DNA of 7,991 nt, taken from contig CANQAW010000074.1 of assembly GCA_947589525.1 (NCBI GenBank), positions 1 to 7,991 of the forward strand, given 5' to 3'. This DNA comes from Candidatus Gastranaerophilales bacterium (GTDB taxonomy: Bacteria; Cyanobacteriota; Vampirovibrionia; Gastranaerophilales; Gastranaerophilaceae). The notes under the pieces were generated by a model that saw nothing but the letters and a program-made list of their open reading frames with translations, ran no database searches and was not told the DNA's origin. The translations under genes and the position numbers were made by a program. This document shows, piece by piece, positions 1 through 5,754 of the stretch (position 1 is its first letter; every line of letters begins with the position of its first letter).

Positions 1-1905
1 GCAGGCATGAGCATTGGGGTTTTATTGGTTTCAATAGAACTTATTTTAATGCTTGTTATTTTATTGTTTGTGCCCGGTGAGCTTGCAGGAGCTTGTTTTA
101 TAGGTTTTGCAATCGGTGAAAGTTTAGGCGCAAGCGCACTTCGTGTCGCAGGCGGAATTTTTACAAAAATTGCCGATATCGGTTCAGACTTAATGAAAAT
201 TCAATTCGGCATCAAAGAAGATGACCCAAGAAACCCAGGAGTTATTGCAGATTGTACGGGAGATAACGCAGGCGACTCCATCGGGCCTTCTGCAGACGGC
301 TTTGAAACATACGGTGTAACGGGAGTTGCGCTTGTAAGCTTCATTTTGCTTGCGGTTAATGATTTTCAGGTTCAGCTTTTAACTTGGATATTTACAATGA
401 GATTTTTAATGATTGTAACATCAGTTATTGCTTATTTAATCAATAACGTTACAACTTGTTTATATGCTAAAAAATGTGAAAAAACTCAAACAAGATTTGA
501 TTTTGAAGTTCCTTTGACAAGACTTGTCTGGTTGACTTCAATTTTATCAATTATAATGACATTTTCAGTCAGCAAATGGCTTTTAGGAGATTTAGGGGGC
601 AATTTATGGTTAATATTATCGTTAATCATTTCTTGCGGAACACTCGGCGCAGGTTTAATTCCCGAAGCTACCAAGTTATTTACAAGCCCTAAAGCCTGCC
701 ACACTAAAGAAGTAGTTACCGCAACAAACGAAGGCGGTGCTTCTTTAACAATTCTTTCGGGAATTGTTTCGGGAAACTTCTCGGGATTTTGGATTGGAGC
801 AATAATTGTTCTTTTGATGGGTCTTGCATATTGGGCAAGCACTTATATTCAAGATATAATGATTTATCCTTCGATTTTTGCTTTTGGTCTTGTAGCGTTT
901 GGGTTTTTGGGAATGGGACCTGTTACAATAGCGGTAGACAGTTACGGCCCTGTAACGGATAATGCTCAATCTGTTTATGAATTATCTTTAATTGAAGAAC
1001 AAGAAGATATCGAACTGCAAATTGAAAAAGCATACGGTTTTAAACCCGATTTTGAAAACGCTAAAAGATATCTTGAAGAAAACGACGGCGCAGGCAACAC
1101 CTTCAAAGCAACTTCAAAACCCGTACTTATAGGAACGGCGGTTGTTGGCGCAACAACAATGATATTTTCCTTAATTCTTGTTATTAAAAATGTTTTAAAT
1201 ATAACTCCCGAAAGCATTTTAAACCTTTTAAATCCTTATACTTTATTAGGTTTCATTGCAGGGGGCGCTGTAATATACTGGTTCTCAGGAGCTTCAATGC
1301 AGGCTGTTACAACGGGAGCGTATAGAGCAGTTGAATATATTAAAGCAAATATTAAACTGGGTGAACAGGATGATAAAAAAGCAAATCTTCAAAACTCAAA
1401 AGAAGTTGTAAAAATATGTACTCAATACGCTCAAAGAGGTATGTTTAACATATTTGTGGCATTATTCTCTTTTGCTCTTGCGCTTGCTTTTCTATCCTCT
1501 CCAAATAACAGCGACTTTGCGCCCGTATCGTTTTTTGTAAGCTATTTAATAGCCATTGCGGTGTTCGGGCTTTTCCAAGCCGTATTTATGGCAAATGCGG
1601 GCGGATGCTGGGATAACGCTAAAAAAATTGTTGAAGTAGAGCTTGATAAAAAAGGAACACCGCTTCATGACGCAACAGTTGTTGGTGACACTGTGGGCGA
1701 CCCTTTCAAAGATACAAGCTCAGTTGCAATGAATCCTATAATTAAATTTACGACATTATTCGGTTTGCTTGCAATGGAAATAGCAATAAGTGCGCAATTT
1801 GCAAAATATTCAAAAACTTTAGGAATAATATTTTTAATTATAGCTTTGATTTTTGTAATTCGTTCTTTCTACGCTATGAGAATACCAAAAGCAAAAAATT
1901 GTTAA
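1..1905 (+). CDS. hppA: Membrane-bound proton-pumping inorganic pyrophosphatase (H+-PPase), 5'-partial
   Basis: An integral membrane enzyme that hydrolyses pyrophosphate and couples this to ion export across the cytoplasmic membrane. The reading frame is open through base 1, and the first visible Met lies in the middle of a conserved helix, so roughly the N-terminal quarter is missing and the gene starts outside the window. Counting from the Met at base 7, visible signatures are the substrate-site run DDPRNP (72-77) followed by the Asp-rich GDNAGD (85-90), FETY (99-102) with the conserved gate-region Glu, YGPVTDNA (313-320), GNTFKATSK (363-371), and C-terminal GGCWDNAKK (532-540) with VVGDTVGDPFKDTS (558-571). 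There are many hydrophobic helices. In the GNTxxA motif the residue that is Ala in K+-dependent members is Lys (367), which in this family marks K+-independent, H+-pumping enzymes. A terminator follows immediately. Family assignment is very firm; the ion specificity is inferred. Confidence 0.97.
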   Translation, partial: AGMSIGVLLVSIELILMLVILLFVPGELAGACFIGFAIGESLGASALRVAGGIFTKIADIGSDLMKIQFGIKEDDPRNPGVIADCTGDNAGDSIGPSADGFETYGVTGVALVSFILLAVNDFQVQLLTWIFTMRFLMIVTSVIAYLINNVTTCLYAKKCEKTQTRFDFEVPLTRLVWLTSILSIIMTFSVSKWLLGDLGGNLWLILSLIISCGTLGAGLIPEATKLFTSPKACHTKEVVTATNEGGASLTILSGIVSGNFSGFWIGAIIVLLMGLAYWASTYIQDIMIYPSIFAFGLVAFGFLGMGPVTIAVDSYGPVTDNAQSVYELSLIEEQEDIELQIEKAYGFKPDFENAKRYLEENDGAGNTFKATSKPVLIGTAVVGATTMIFSLILVIKNVLNITPESILNLLNPYTLLGFIAGGAVIYWFSGASMQAVTTGAYRAVEYIKANIKLGEQDDKKANLQNSKEVVKICTQYAQRGMFNIFVALFSFALALAFLSSPNNSDFAPVSFFVSYLIAIAVFGLFQAVFMANAGGCWDNAKKIVEVELDKKGTPLHDATVVGDTVGDPFKDTSSVAMNPIIKFTTLFGLLAMEIAISAQFAKYSKTLGIIFLIIALIFVIRSFYAMRIPKAKNC

Positions 1906-1910
1906 AAAAT

Positions 1911-1940
1911 AAAACCTGCCATTTTGGCAGGTTTTATTAT
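1911..1940 (+). terminator. Rho-independent terminator of hppA
   Basis: A perfect 10-bp inverted repeat (AAAACCTGCC / GGCAGGTTTT, 1911-1920 and 1926-1935) with a 5-nt loop ATTTT begins 5 nt after the hppA stop and is followed by a short T-rich run. The upstream A-run makes it potentially bidirectional. It separates hppA transcription from the lipoprotein gene promoter that begins just after it. Confidence 0.9.
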
Positions 1941-1941
1941 C

Positions 1942-1970
1942 TTGACTATATTAAAAACTGCAAATATAAT
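1942..1970 (+). promoter_or_regulatory. Sigma70-type promoter for the lipoprotein gene
   Basis: TTGACT (1942-1947), a 17-nt spacer and a perfect TATAAT (1965-1970). The -10 box ends only 9 nt before the ATG at 1980, so the predicted transcription start (about 1976-1978) leaves a leader of only a few bases and no room for a ribosome binding site. The -35 box lies right behind the hppA terminator. Confidence 0.8.
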
Positions 1971-1979
1971 TTATCTAAG

Positions 1980-2633
1980 ATGAAAAAGATTTTTTTAAAT
2001 TTAATATTATTTTCGTCGTTTGCGTTTTTTTTGAGCGGTTGTTCGACTTTAACTTATGTCGGAGAAGATTTTGAACAAGTTAATGTACAAACAATTAAAA
2101 CAAACGAAGATTTTGTTTTTGATGTGTATAAAAAATCTGTTGATAATGTAAATATAAAAACGGGGGTTTCTAAAACGCCAATCCCTGAAATACTTTGTTT
2201 GTATGTTCAAATAGAAAATTTATCTTATGAAACTCCTTATATATTTAAAGTTGAAGATTTAAGATTGTATGACAGCGAAAAAGAGCTTCAATTTATCACT
2301 TCAAACAATTATTTAAACATTTATCAAACTCAGGAAGCTAACTCGATGGCTTCAATGAGTTCTCTTGCGCCTGCTTTGACAAATATGACGGGAATGATGA
2401 CAAATTATAATGATTTTAATCAATCAGTTGTTCAAAATTCTTCCAAACAAACTACAGACAGCGCTTTTTCAAGAATGGAAGAAATAGGAAATCAAATTTT
2501 AAACCATTCCGTTAAATTTTCTTCGACCGTTTCCCCGAGAAAAAGCCAGTACCTTTATTTCTTCTTTGAAGATAGCGAGAAATCGCCTTATAAAGTTAAA
2601 TACAAAAATTTAGAATATCAATTTAAACTTTAG
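1980..2633 (+). CDS. Hypothetical lipoprotein with Met-rich central segment
   Basis: Predicted 217-residue exported lipoprotein of unknown function. Residues 1-20 form a classic type II signal peptide (MKK, hydrophobic core, lipobox LSGC at 18-21), so Cys21 should be lipidated and anchor the protein at a membrane surface. The frame is open further upstream to an ATG at 1899, but that start would overlap hppA, translate through the terminator hairpin and bury the signal peptide, so 1980 is the supported start. The body looks beta-rich: residues 72-107 (LCLYVQIENLSYETP..., VEDLRLYDSEKELQ) resemble a DUF4352-like extracellular beta-sandwich edge, a tentative comparison. A low-complexity stretch at 123-140 carries Met at 123, 126, 136, 139 and 140, followed by an Asn/Gln/Ser-rich linker. 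It has its own strong promoter, no Shine-Dalgarno site, and its 3' end overlaps the convergent gene by 11 bp. Confidence 0.88.
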   Translation: MKKIFLNLILFSSFAFFLSGCSTLTYVGEDFEQVNVQTIKTNEDFVFDVYKKSVDNVNIKTGVSKTPIPEILCLYVQIENLSYETPYIFKVEDLRLYDSEKELQFITSNNYLNIYQTQEANSMASMSSLAPALTNMTGMMTNYNDFNQSVVQNSSKQTTDSAFSRMEEIGNQILNHSVKFSSTVSPRKSQYLYFFFEDSEKSPYKVKYKNLEYQFKL

Positions 2634-3882
2634 ATTTTAATTTTAAAATTTCTTCAACTATTCCGATAAGGGCTATTTTAACGTGATAATAGCTCAAACC
2701 CCCTTGAAGATAAATTGAATAAGGAGGACGAACAGGGCCGTCAGCCGACAGTTCTATTGTTGAACCCTCTATAAAACTGCCCCCTGCCATTAATAATTTA
2801 CAATCATACCCCGGAACGCTGTCGGGTACGGGGGTAAGATAGCTTTCGACGGGAGAGTTTTTTTGAACCATTGTACAAAATGCCTGTTGTTGTTCAACAT
2901 TTTCAAACTGAATTGTTTGAATTAAGTCGGTTCTTTCATCTTTTGAAGAAGGATAAGTTTTAAAATCTAAATTTTCAAACACTTTAGAAGCAAGGATACT
3001 ACCCTTCAGTGCTCCTTGTACAATCGAAGGAGCCATAAAAAATCCTTGTAATATTATTCGTGTTTGATTGTACATTGCACCACCCTCTGCGCCAATCCCT
3101 GGGGCAGTTAATCTTCTTGAAGCAAGGTCAACGTATTTTTTCTTTCCTGCAATATATCCGCCTGCTTCAACAATTCCCCCGCCCGGGTTTTTAATCAGGC
3201 TTCCTGCAATTAAATCAGCTCCGACTTGCGGGGGTTCTTTATCTTCAACAAATTCGCCGTAGCAATTATCTACAAAACAGCAGATTTCAGGGTTTTTATT
3301 TTTGACTATTTTAATTATTTTTTCAATATCCGATATTGTTAAAGGTTTTCTTAAAGAATAACCTCTTGAACGCTGAATTAAGACCATTTTGGTGTCAGGT
3401 GCCAGATAATTTTCAATATTTTCAAAATCAACTTCAAGGTCTTTTAAAGGGACTTCATCATATTTTATGCCGTGTCCCATCAGGCTTGAAGAAAAATCGT
3501 CCGATTTTCTTGAACCTATAACTTCCTGCATTGTGTCATAAGGTTCTCCCGCTATTGATACAAGCCTGTCATTATATCTTAAAACGCCAAATAAAGCGCA
3601 AGCAAGGGTGTGAGTTCCCGAAACAAAATGAGGGCGCACAATTGCACTTTCACATCCGAAAGTATCCGCATAAACACAATCAAGTGCGCTTCTTCCAATG
3701 TCGTCGTGACCGTATCCCGTTACCGTGTAAAAATGATGTTCCGCTATTTTATTTTTGATAAAGGCATTTAATACTTTTTTTTGATTATGTTCTGCCGTTT
3801 CATCTATTTTTTCAAAACGGCTGATAAGCTCTTTTTGAGCATTATTTACGATTTCACTTGCTTCTTTATTAAAATTTGGCAT
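2623..3882 (-). CDS. PLP-dependent methionine gamma-lyase family protein (aluminium-resistance-like)
   Basis: A 419-residue fold-type I PLP enzyme of the family annotated as 'methionine gamma-lyase family' or 'aluminum resistance protein' (Pfam Met_gamma_lyase), usual length about 410-430 residues. Family signatures are the N-terminal VTGYGHDDIGRSALDCVYADTFG (54-76), VRPHFVSGTHTLACALFGVLR (82-102), LIQRSRGYSLR (168-178), FVDNCYGEF (203-211, with the Asp expected to contact the PLP ring), SLIKNPGGGI (228-237, with Lys231 the likely Schiff-base lysine) and the C-terminal GGSFIEGSTIELSADGP region (367-383). The true substrate of this subfamily is not settled; C-S lyase chemistry is an inference from homology. 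The start at 3882 has an AAGG ribosome site 6 nt upstream. It lies 47 nt downstream of the small zinc-ribbon-like gene on the same strand, so the two are probably co-transcribed. Its 3' end overlaps the convergent lipoprotein gene. Confidence 0.93.
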   Translation of the reverse strand: MPNFNKEASEIVNNAQKELISRFEKIDETAEHNQKKVLNAFIKNKIAEHHFYTVTGYGHDDIGRSALDCVYADTFGCESAIVRPHFVSGTHTLACALFGVLRYNDRLVSIAGEPYDTMQEVIGSRKSDDFSSSLMGHGIKYDEVPLKDLEVDFENIENYLAPDTKMVLIQRSRGYSLRKPLTISDIEKIIKIVKNKNPEICCFVDNCYGEFVEDKEPPQVGADLIAGSLIKNPGGGIVEAGGYIAGKKKYVDLASRRLTAPGIGAEGGAMYNQTRIILQGFFMAPSIVQGALKGSILASKVFENLDFKTYPSSKDERTDLIQTIQFENVEQQQAFCTMVQKNSPVESYLTPVPDSVPGYDCKLLMAGGSFIEGSTIELSADGPVRPPYSIYLQGGLSYYHVKIALIGIVEEILKLKSKV

Positions 3883-3888
3883 TTTTTA

Positions 3889-3892
3889 CCTT
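3889..3892 (-). promoter_or_regulatory. Shine-Dalgarno site of the PLP enzyme gene
   Basis: AAGG on the minus strand, 6 nt before the ATG. It supports the start at 3882 and contrasts with the SD-less start of the upstream gene, as expected for the internal gene of an operon, which needs its own ribosome entry. Confidence 0.6.
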
Positions 3893-3929
3893 AAATTTAT
3901 CTGACTTAAAAATTTTATCATTAACAAAA

Positions 3930-4142
3930 TCAATTGTCTTTAAAGGGATTAACTTCGCCTTTTTTTAATTTATAAATCATTCCGCATTTTGAACAGGCAA
4001 GAACTCTCCCCGTTGAATCAATCGGGATAAAAAGATGGTCGCAAGGTTCAATTTCCTCTTCTTTTTTTAAAGGCGGTTTCTTTTTAAATTTCCCTGATTT
4101 AAAATCATTTTTTAATTTTATAAATAGTTCTATAATATACAT
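3930..4142 (-). CDS. Small zinc-ribbon-like hypothetical protein
   Basis: A 70-residue protein with no named function. The N-terminus (MYIIELFIKLKNDF) could form a short amphipathic helix and is followed by a Lys-rich segment (16-27) and an acidic patch (28-32). The C-terminal half carries a probable single metal site: Cys34-x-His36 and, 13 residues on, Cys50-x-x-Cys53, in the context CDHLFIPIDSTGRVLACSKCG. This resembles a CxH...CxxC zinc ribbon; DNA, RNA or protein binding is possible but not shown. It ends in TGA, so TGA is a stop codon here. It appears to be the first gene of a two-gene operon with the PLP enzyme and is divergent from the TIM-barrel gene with only 28 bp between the start codons. 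There is no Shine-Dalgarno site; a TAAAAT hexamer ends 7 nt before ATG. Confidence 0.8.
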   Translation of the reverse strand: MYIIELFIKLKNDFKSGKFKKKPPLKKEEEIEPCDHLFIPIDSTGRVLACSKCGMIYKLKKGEVNPFKDN

Positions 4143-4164
4143 AGTTTTAATTTTAAACTATAAT
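4136..4164 (+). promoter_or_regulatory. Promoter for the TIM-barrel gene, predicted leaderless start
   Basis: TATACA (4136-4141, 4 of 6 to consensus), a 17-nt spacer and a perfect TATAAT (4159-4164). The hexamer ends 6 nt before the ATG at 4171, so the expected transcription start is the A of the start codon. The -35 lies at and inside the start of the divergent gene, and there is no Shine-Dalgarno sequence. Confidence 0.7.
4150..4162 (-). promoter_or_regulatory. Candidate -10 elements for the small zinc-ribbon-like gene
   Basis: On the minus strand, TAAAAT (4155-4150) ends 7 nt before the ATG, which would give a leaderless or nearly leaderless mRNA. An alternative TATAGT (4162-4157) would give a leader of about 7 nt. 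The -35 match is weak (TTTTCC, 17 nt upstream of TAAAAT, inside the divergent gene). The elements overlap or abut the plus-strand -10 of the divergent gene. Confidence 0.5.
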
Positions 4165-4170
4165 TTAATT

Positions 4171-4980
4171 ATGGAAAAGAAATTAAAAAAATTTATATCA
4201 TCAACCGTTGATTATCACGATTTTAAAGGTGCGGTCGATATTGCAAACTCGCTGAACTGCGGAATTGAAATTTCAAGATTTTCAAGACTGGCTGATATAG
4301 AAACGGATTTTGAAAAAAATAAAAAAGAATATAGTGCAATTTTAAAAGATTTTGATAACGAAATAACACTCCACGGTTTTTTTTCAAACTTGAATGTTAG
4401 CGCTAAAGACCCTGAAATTGCCCGAATAAGCAGAAAAAGATACTATCAGAGTTTAGAGCTTGCGCTTTTATTTGATGCTCGAACGGTTGTTTTTCATACC
4501 TGCTTTAACAATTTATTAAAACAGGAAAAATACCGCCAAATGTTTTTTCTGTCTAATATCGAATTTTACAGAGAATTTATTTTGGAATTTGAAAATGCGG
4601 GGATTTTAGCCACAATTGAAAATGTTCACGAGCCTGACCCTTATTTTATAAGAAATCTTATAGGTGCGATAAATTCTCCAAACTTAGGAGCAACTATCGA
4701 CATAGGGCATATTAATCTGCATTCCGATTTAGATGTTTCTTCTTGGATAAAAGAATACGGAATAATGCTAAAACACATGCACTTTCATAATAATTTTAAA
4801 AATGAAGACTCTCATTCAAGCCTGCTTAAAGGAACGCTTGATATTAAGAAAATTCTTCAAACGCTAAAAGAAATAGAGCTTTATCCCACAATTACATTTG
4901 AAATTTTTAATAAAGAAGAATTAATCGCATCAGTGGATTATTTTAATTCTTTATGCGCTGAATTAAAAATTGAAACTTAA
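4171..4980 (+). CDS. Sugar phosphate isomerase/epimerase-like TIM-barrel protein
   Basis: A 269-residue protein matching the xylose-isomerase-like TIM-barrel family (AP endonuclease family 2 / sugar isomerase superfamily, Pfam PF01261) in length and motif order. Candidate divalent-metal ligands sit at strand ends: His68 (TLHGFF), His109 (VVFHT), Glu150 (ATIENVHE), Asp177 and His180 (ATIDIGHINLHS), the cluster His202/204/206 (KHMHFHNN) and Glu244 (ITFEIF). This arrangement of Glu, Asp/His, His and Glu is the family's usual metal centre. Members include sugar isomerases and epimerases, inosose dehydratases and endonuclease IV; the longer motifs of endonuclease IV are not evident, so a sugar or polyol substrate is more likely, but it cannot be named. 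It is transcribed alone, divergently from the small zinc-ribbon-like gene and convergently with the alkylation-repair gene. No Shine-Dalgarno site is present and a leaderless start is predicted. Confidence 0.85.
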   Translation: MEKKLKKFISSTVDYHDFKGAVDIANSLNCGIEISRFSRLADIETDFEKNKKEYSAILKDFDNEITLHGFFSNLNVSAKDPEIARISRKRYYQSLELALLFDARTVVFHTCFNNLLKQEKYRQMFFLSNIEFYREFILEFENAGILATIENVHEPDPYFIRNLIGAINSPNLGATIDIGHINLHSDLDVSSWIKEYGIMLKHMHFHNNFKNEDSHSSLLKGTLDIKKILQTLKEIELYPTITFEIFNKEELIASVDYFNSLCAELKIET

Positions 4981-5041
4981 AAATTGTGTATAAATCAAAA
5001 TAAATATTAAAGCTTGCAATGTTTTTAAAAAGTTAAATTAA
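4981..5041. other. Convergent intergenic spacer, no clear terminator
   Basis: A 61-bp AT-only-like gap between the TIM-barrel gene and the 3' end of the alkylation-repair gene. I find no GC-rich hairpin; only weak AT-rich complementarity (TTTTTAAAAA near 5022-5031) is visible. It contains one copy of AAATCAAAATA (4992-5002), the same 11-mer that is tandemly placed upstream of the 7192 gene. Confidence 0.5.
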
Positions 5042-5727
5042 TTATTTTTTCATATAAAATTTTTTTTGCTCTTTATCCAACCGCTCAATAGAATATCTTA
5101 GGGTTGTTCTTGGCATTACTTTTGAATATTTATCTAAAAAATCCAACAGAATTTTTTTATCTTTTTGCCTGCTTCCCTTAAAAGCCAGCCTGTTGCCTTT
5201 TGAATTAAATCGTATTTCGTATATAAAAATTTTTCGCATAATTCAATTAATAGTTTAAAATCTCCCTCTTTAACAACGCTCAATTGAGAAACGATTGCTA
5301 TTCTCTGCGCCCAAAGGTCTGATGAATTTGCAAGTTTTCTTATAATTTCGGGGTTTTTTGTTTGAATATAATCTGCTCCTATAATCTTATGCGCCGTTAA
5401 ATCAACCAAATCCCAGTTATTTATATTTTTAATATTATTCAGATATAAATTTAAAATTTCTTTTTTAAAAGATGTCTTTTCATATATTAAAACCATTATC
5501 AAAAGGGCGCAAAGCCTTATTTCGTGGTATTCATTATCTAACATCTCGGAAATATAATCAAAATCGACTTTGTTATAATATTTCTCGCTAAATTTTCGCA
5601 ACCTCGGAACATTTATACCTAAAAATTTATCGTGATATGAATATTGACCTTTTTTAGTTTTAAAAAAGCGAGAAAGATTTTTCGCTTTTATTTCATCTTT
5701 TAAATTTAGAAGTTCTTCCGTAAGCAT
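5042..5727 (-). CDS. AlkD-like DNA alkylation repair glycosylase, interrupted by a -1 frameshift
   Basis: A HEAT-repeat DNA glycosylase that would remove alkylated (3-methyl/7-methyl) purines in base excision repair. The first frame (5727 down to 5134) gives 197 residues. It carries KFLGINVPRLR (34-44), NNWDLVDLTAHK (103-114), SSDLWAQRIAIVS (135-147) and ATGWLLREAGK (178-188), so the residues matching Bacillus cereus AlkD Trp109, Asp113, Arg148 and Trp187 are present as Trp105, Asp109, Arg142 and Trp181. After LREAGK the frame degenerates (KIKKFCWIF, then TAG). The expected C-terminal helix (ILLDFLDKYSKVMPRTTLRY...KKFYMKK) continues in the -1 frame to the stop at 5042. One slip restores 228 residues, the normal family size. 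Causes could be a real mutation, a sequencing error in an A-run, or programmed slippage. It is head to head with ung across 27 bp; no Shine-Dalgarno site. Confidence 0.88.
5152..5158 (-). other. A7 slippery run at the frameshift point of the alkD-like gene
   Basis: On the minus strand the zero frame reads ATA AAA AAA TTC, so the run forms a heptamer of type A AAA AAA in the correct phase for -1 slippage. Slipping here yields LREAGKKIKK-ILLDFLDK, the same spacing as intact relatives. A second, shorter A5 run at 5162-5166 is the other place where one missing base would explain the break. A purine-rich AAGGGA lies about 15 nt upstream of A7. No strong downstream hairpin is visible. Confidence 0.6.
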
Positions 5728-5733
5728 GATTTT

Positions 5734-5739
5734 ATTATA
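5734..5739 (-). promoter_or_regulatory. -10 box of the alkD-like gene, predicted leaderless start
   Basis: A perfect TATAAT on the minus strand ends 6 nt before the ATG at 5727, so the transcription start should coincide with the start codon. The -35 region would lie inside ung and is weak (TTATCC, 17 nt away). There is no Shine-Dalgarno site in the 6-nt gap. Confidence 0.65.
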
Positions 5740-5748
5740 TGTTAAAAT
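5740..5748 (+). promoter_or_regulatory. Extended -10 promoter of ung, predicted leaderless start
   Basis: TG-T-TAAAAT (TG at 5740-5741, hexamer 5743-5748) is an extended -10 element and ends exactly 6 nt before the ATG at 5755. No convincing -35 is present, which is usual for extended -10 promoters. It abuts the oppositely oriented TATAAT of the alkD-like gene. Confidence 0.65.
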
Positions 5749-5754
5749 GAAGCT

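Noticed and set aside
486..1217. Open frames of 74-118 codons on the minus strand inside the pyrophosphatase gene
   Set aside because: They lie wholly antisense to a strongly conserved coding region, have no ribosome site or promoter, and their products have no recognisable domain. They are by-products of the hppA codon pattern.
1899..1979. Upstream ATG extending the lipoprotein by 27 residues
   Set aside because: It overlaps hppA, spans the terminator hairpin and the promoter, and would bury the type II signal peptide behind a charged N-terminus.
3068..3758. Three plus-strand open frames inside the PLP enzyme gene
   Set aside because: Antisense shadows of a well-supported gene; low-complexity Pro/Ser or Lys/His-rich products without initiation signals.
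5162..5168. C AAA AAG (A5 run) as the programmed -1 slippery site
   Set aside because: The P-site tRNA would have to re-pair AAA to CAA, which is unfavourable; the A7 run is the better slippery candidate. The A5 run remains a possible place for a real base loss.
5042..5239. A separate 65-codon gene starting at 5239 on the minus strand
   Set aside because: Only its C-terminal part resembles a protein family, and that part is the missing tail of the alkD-like gene. The N-terminal part overlaps the alkD-like gene in another frame.
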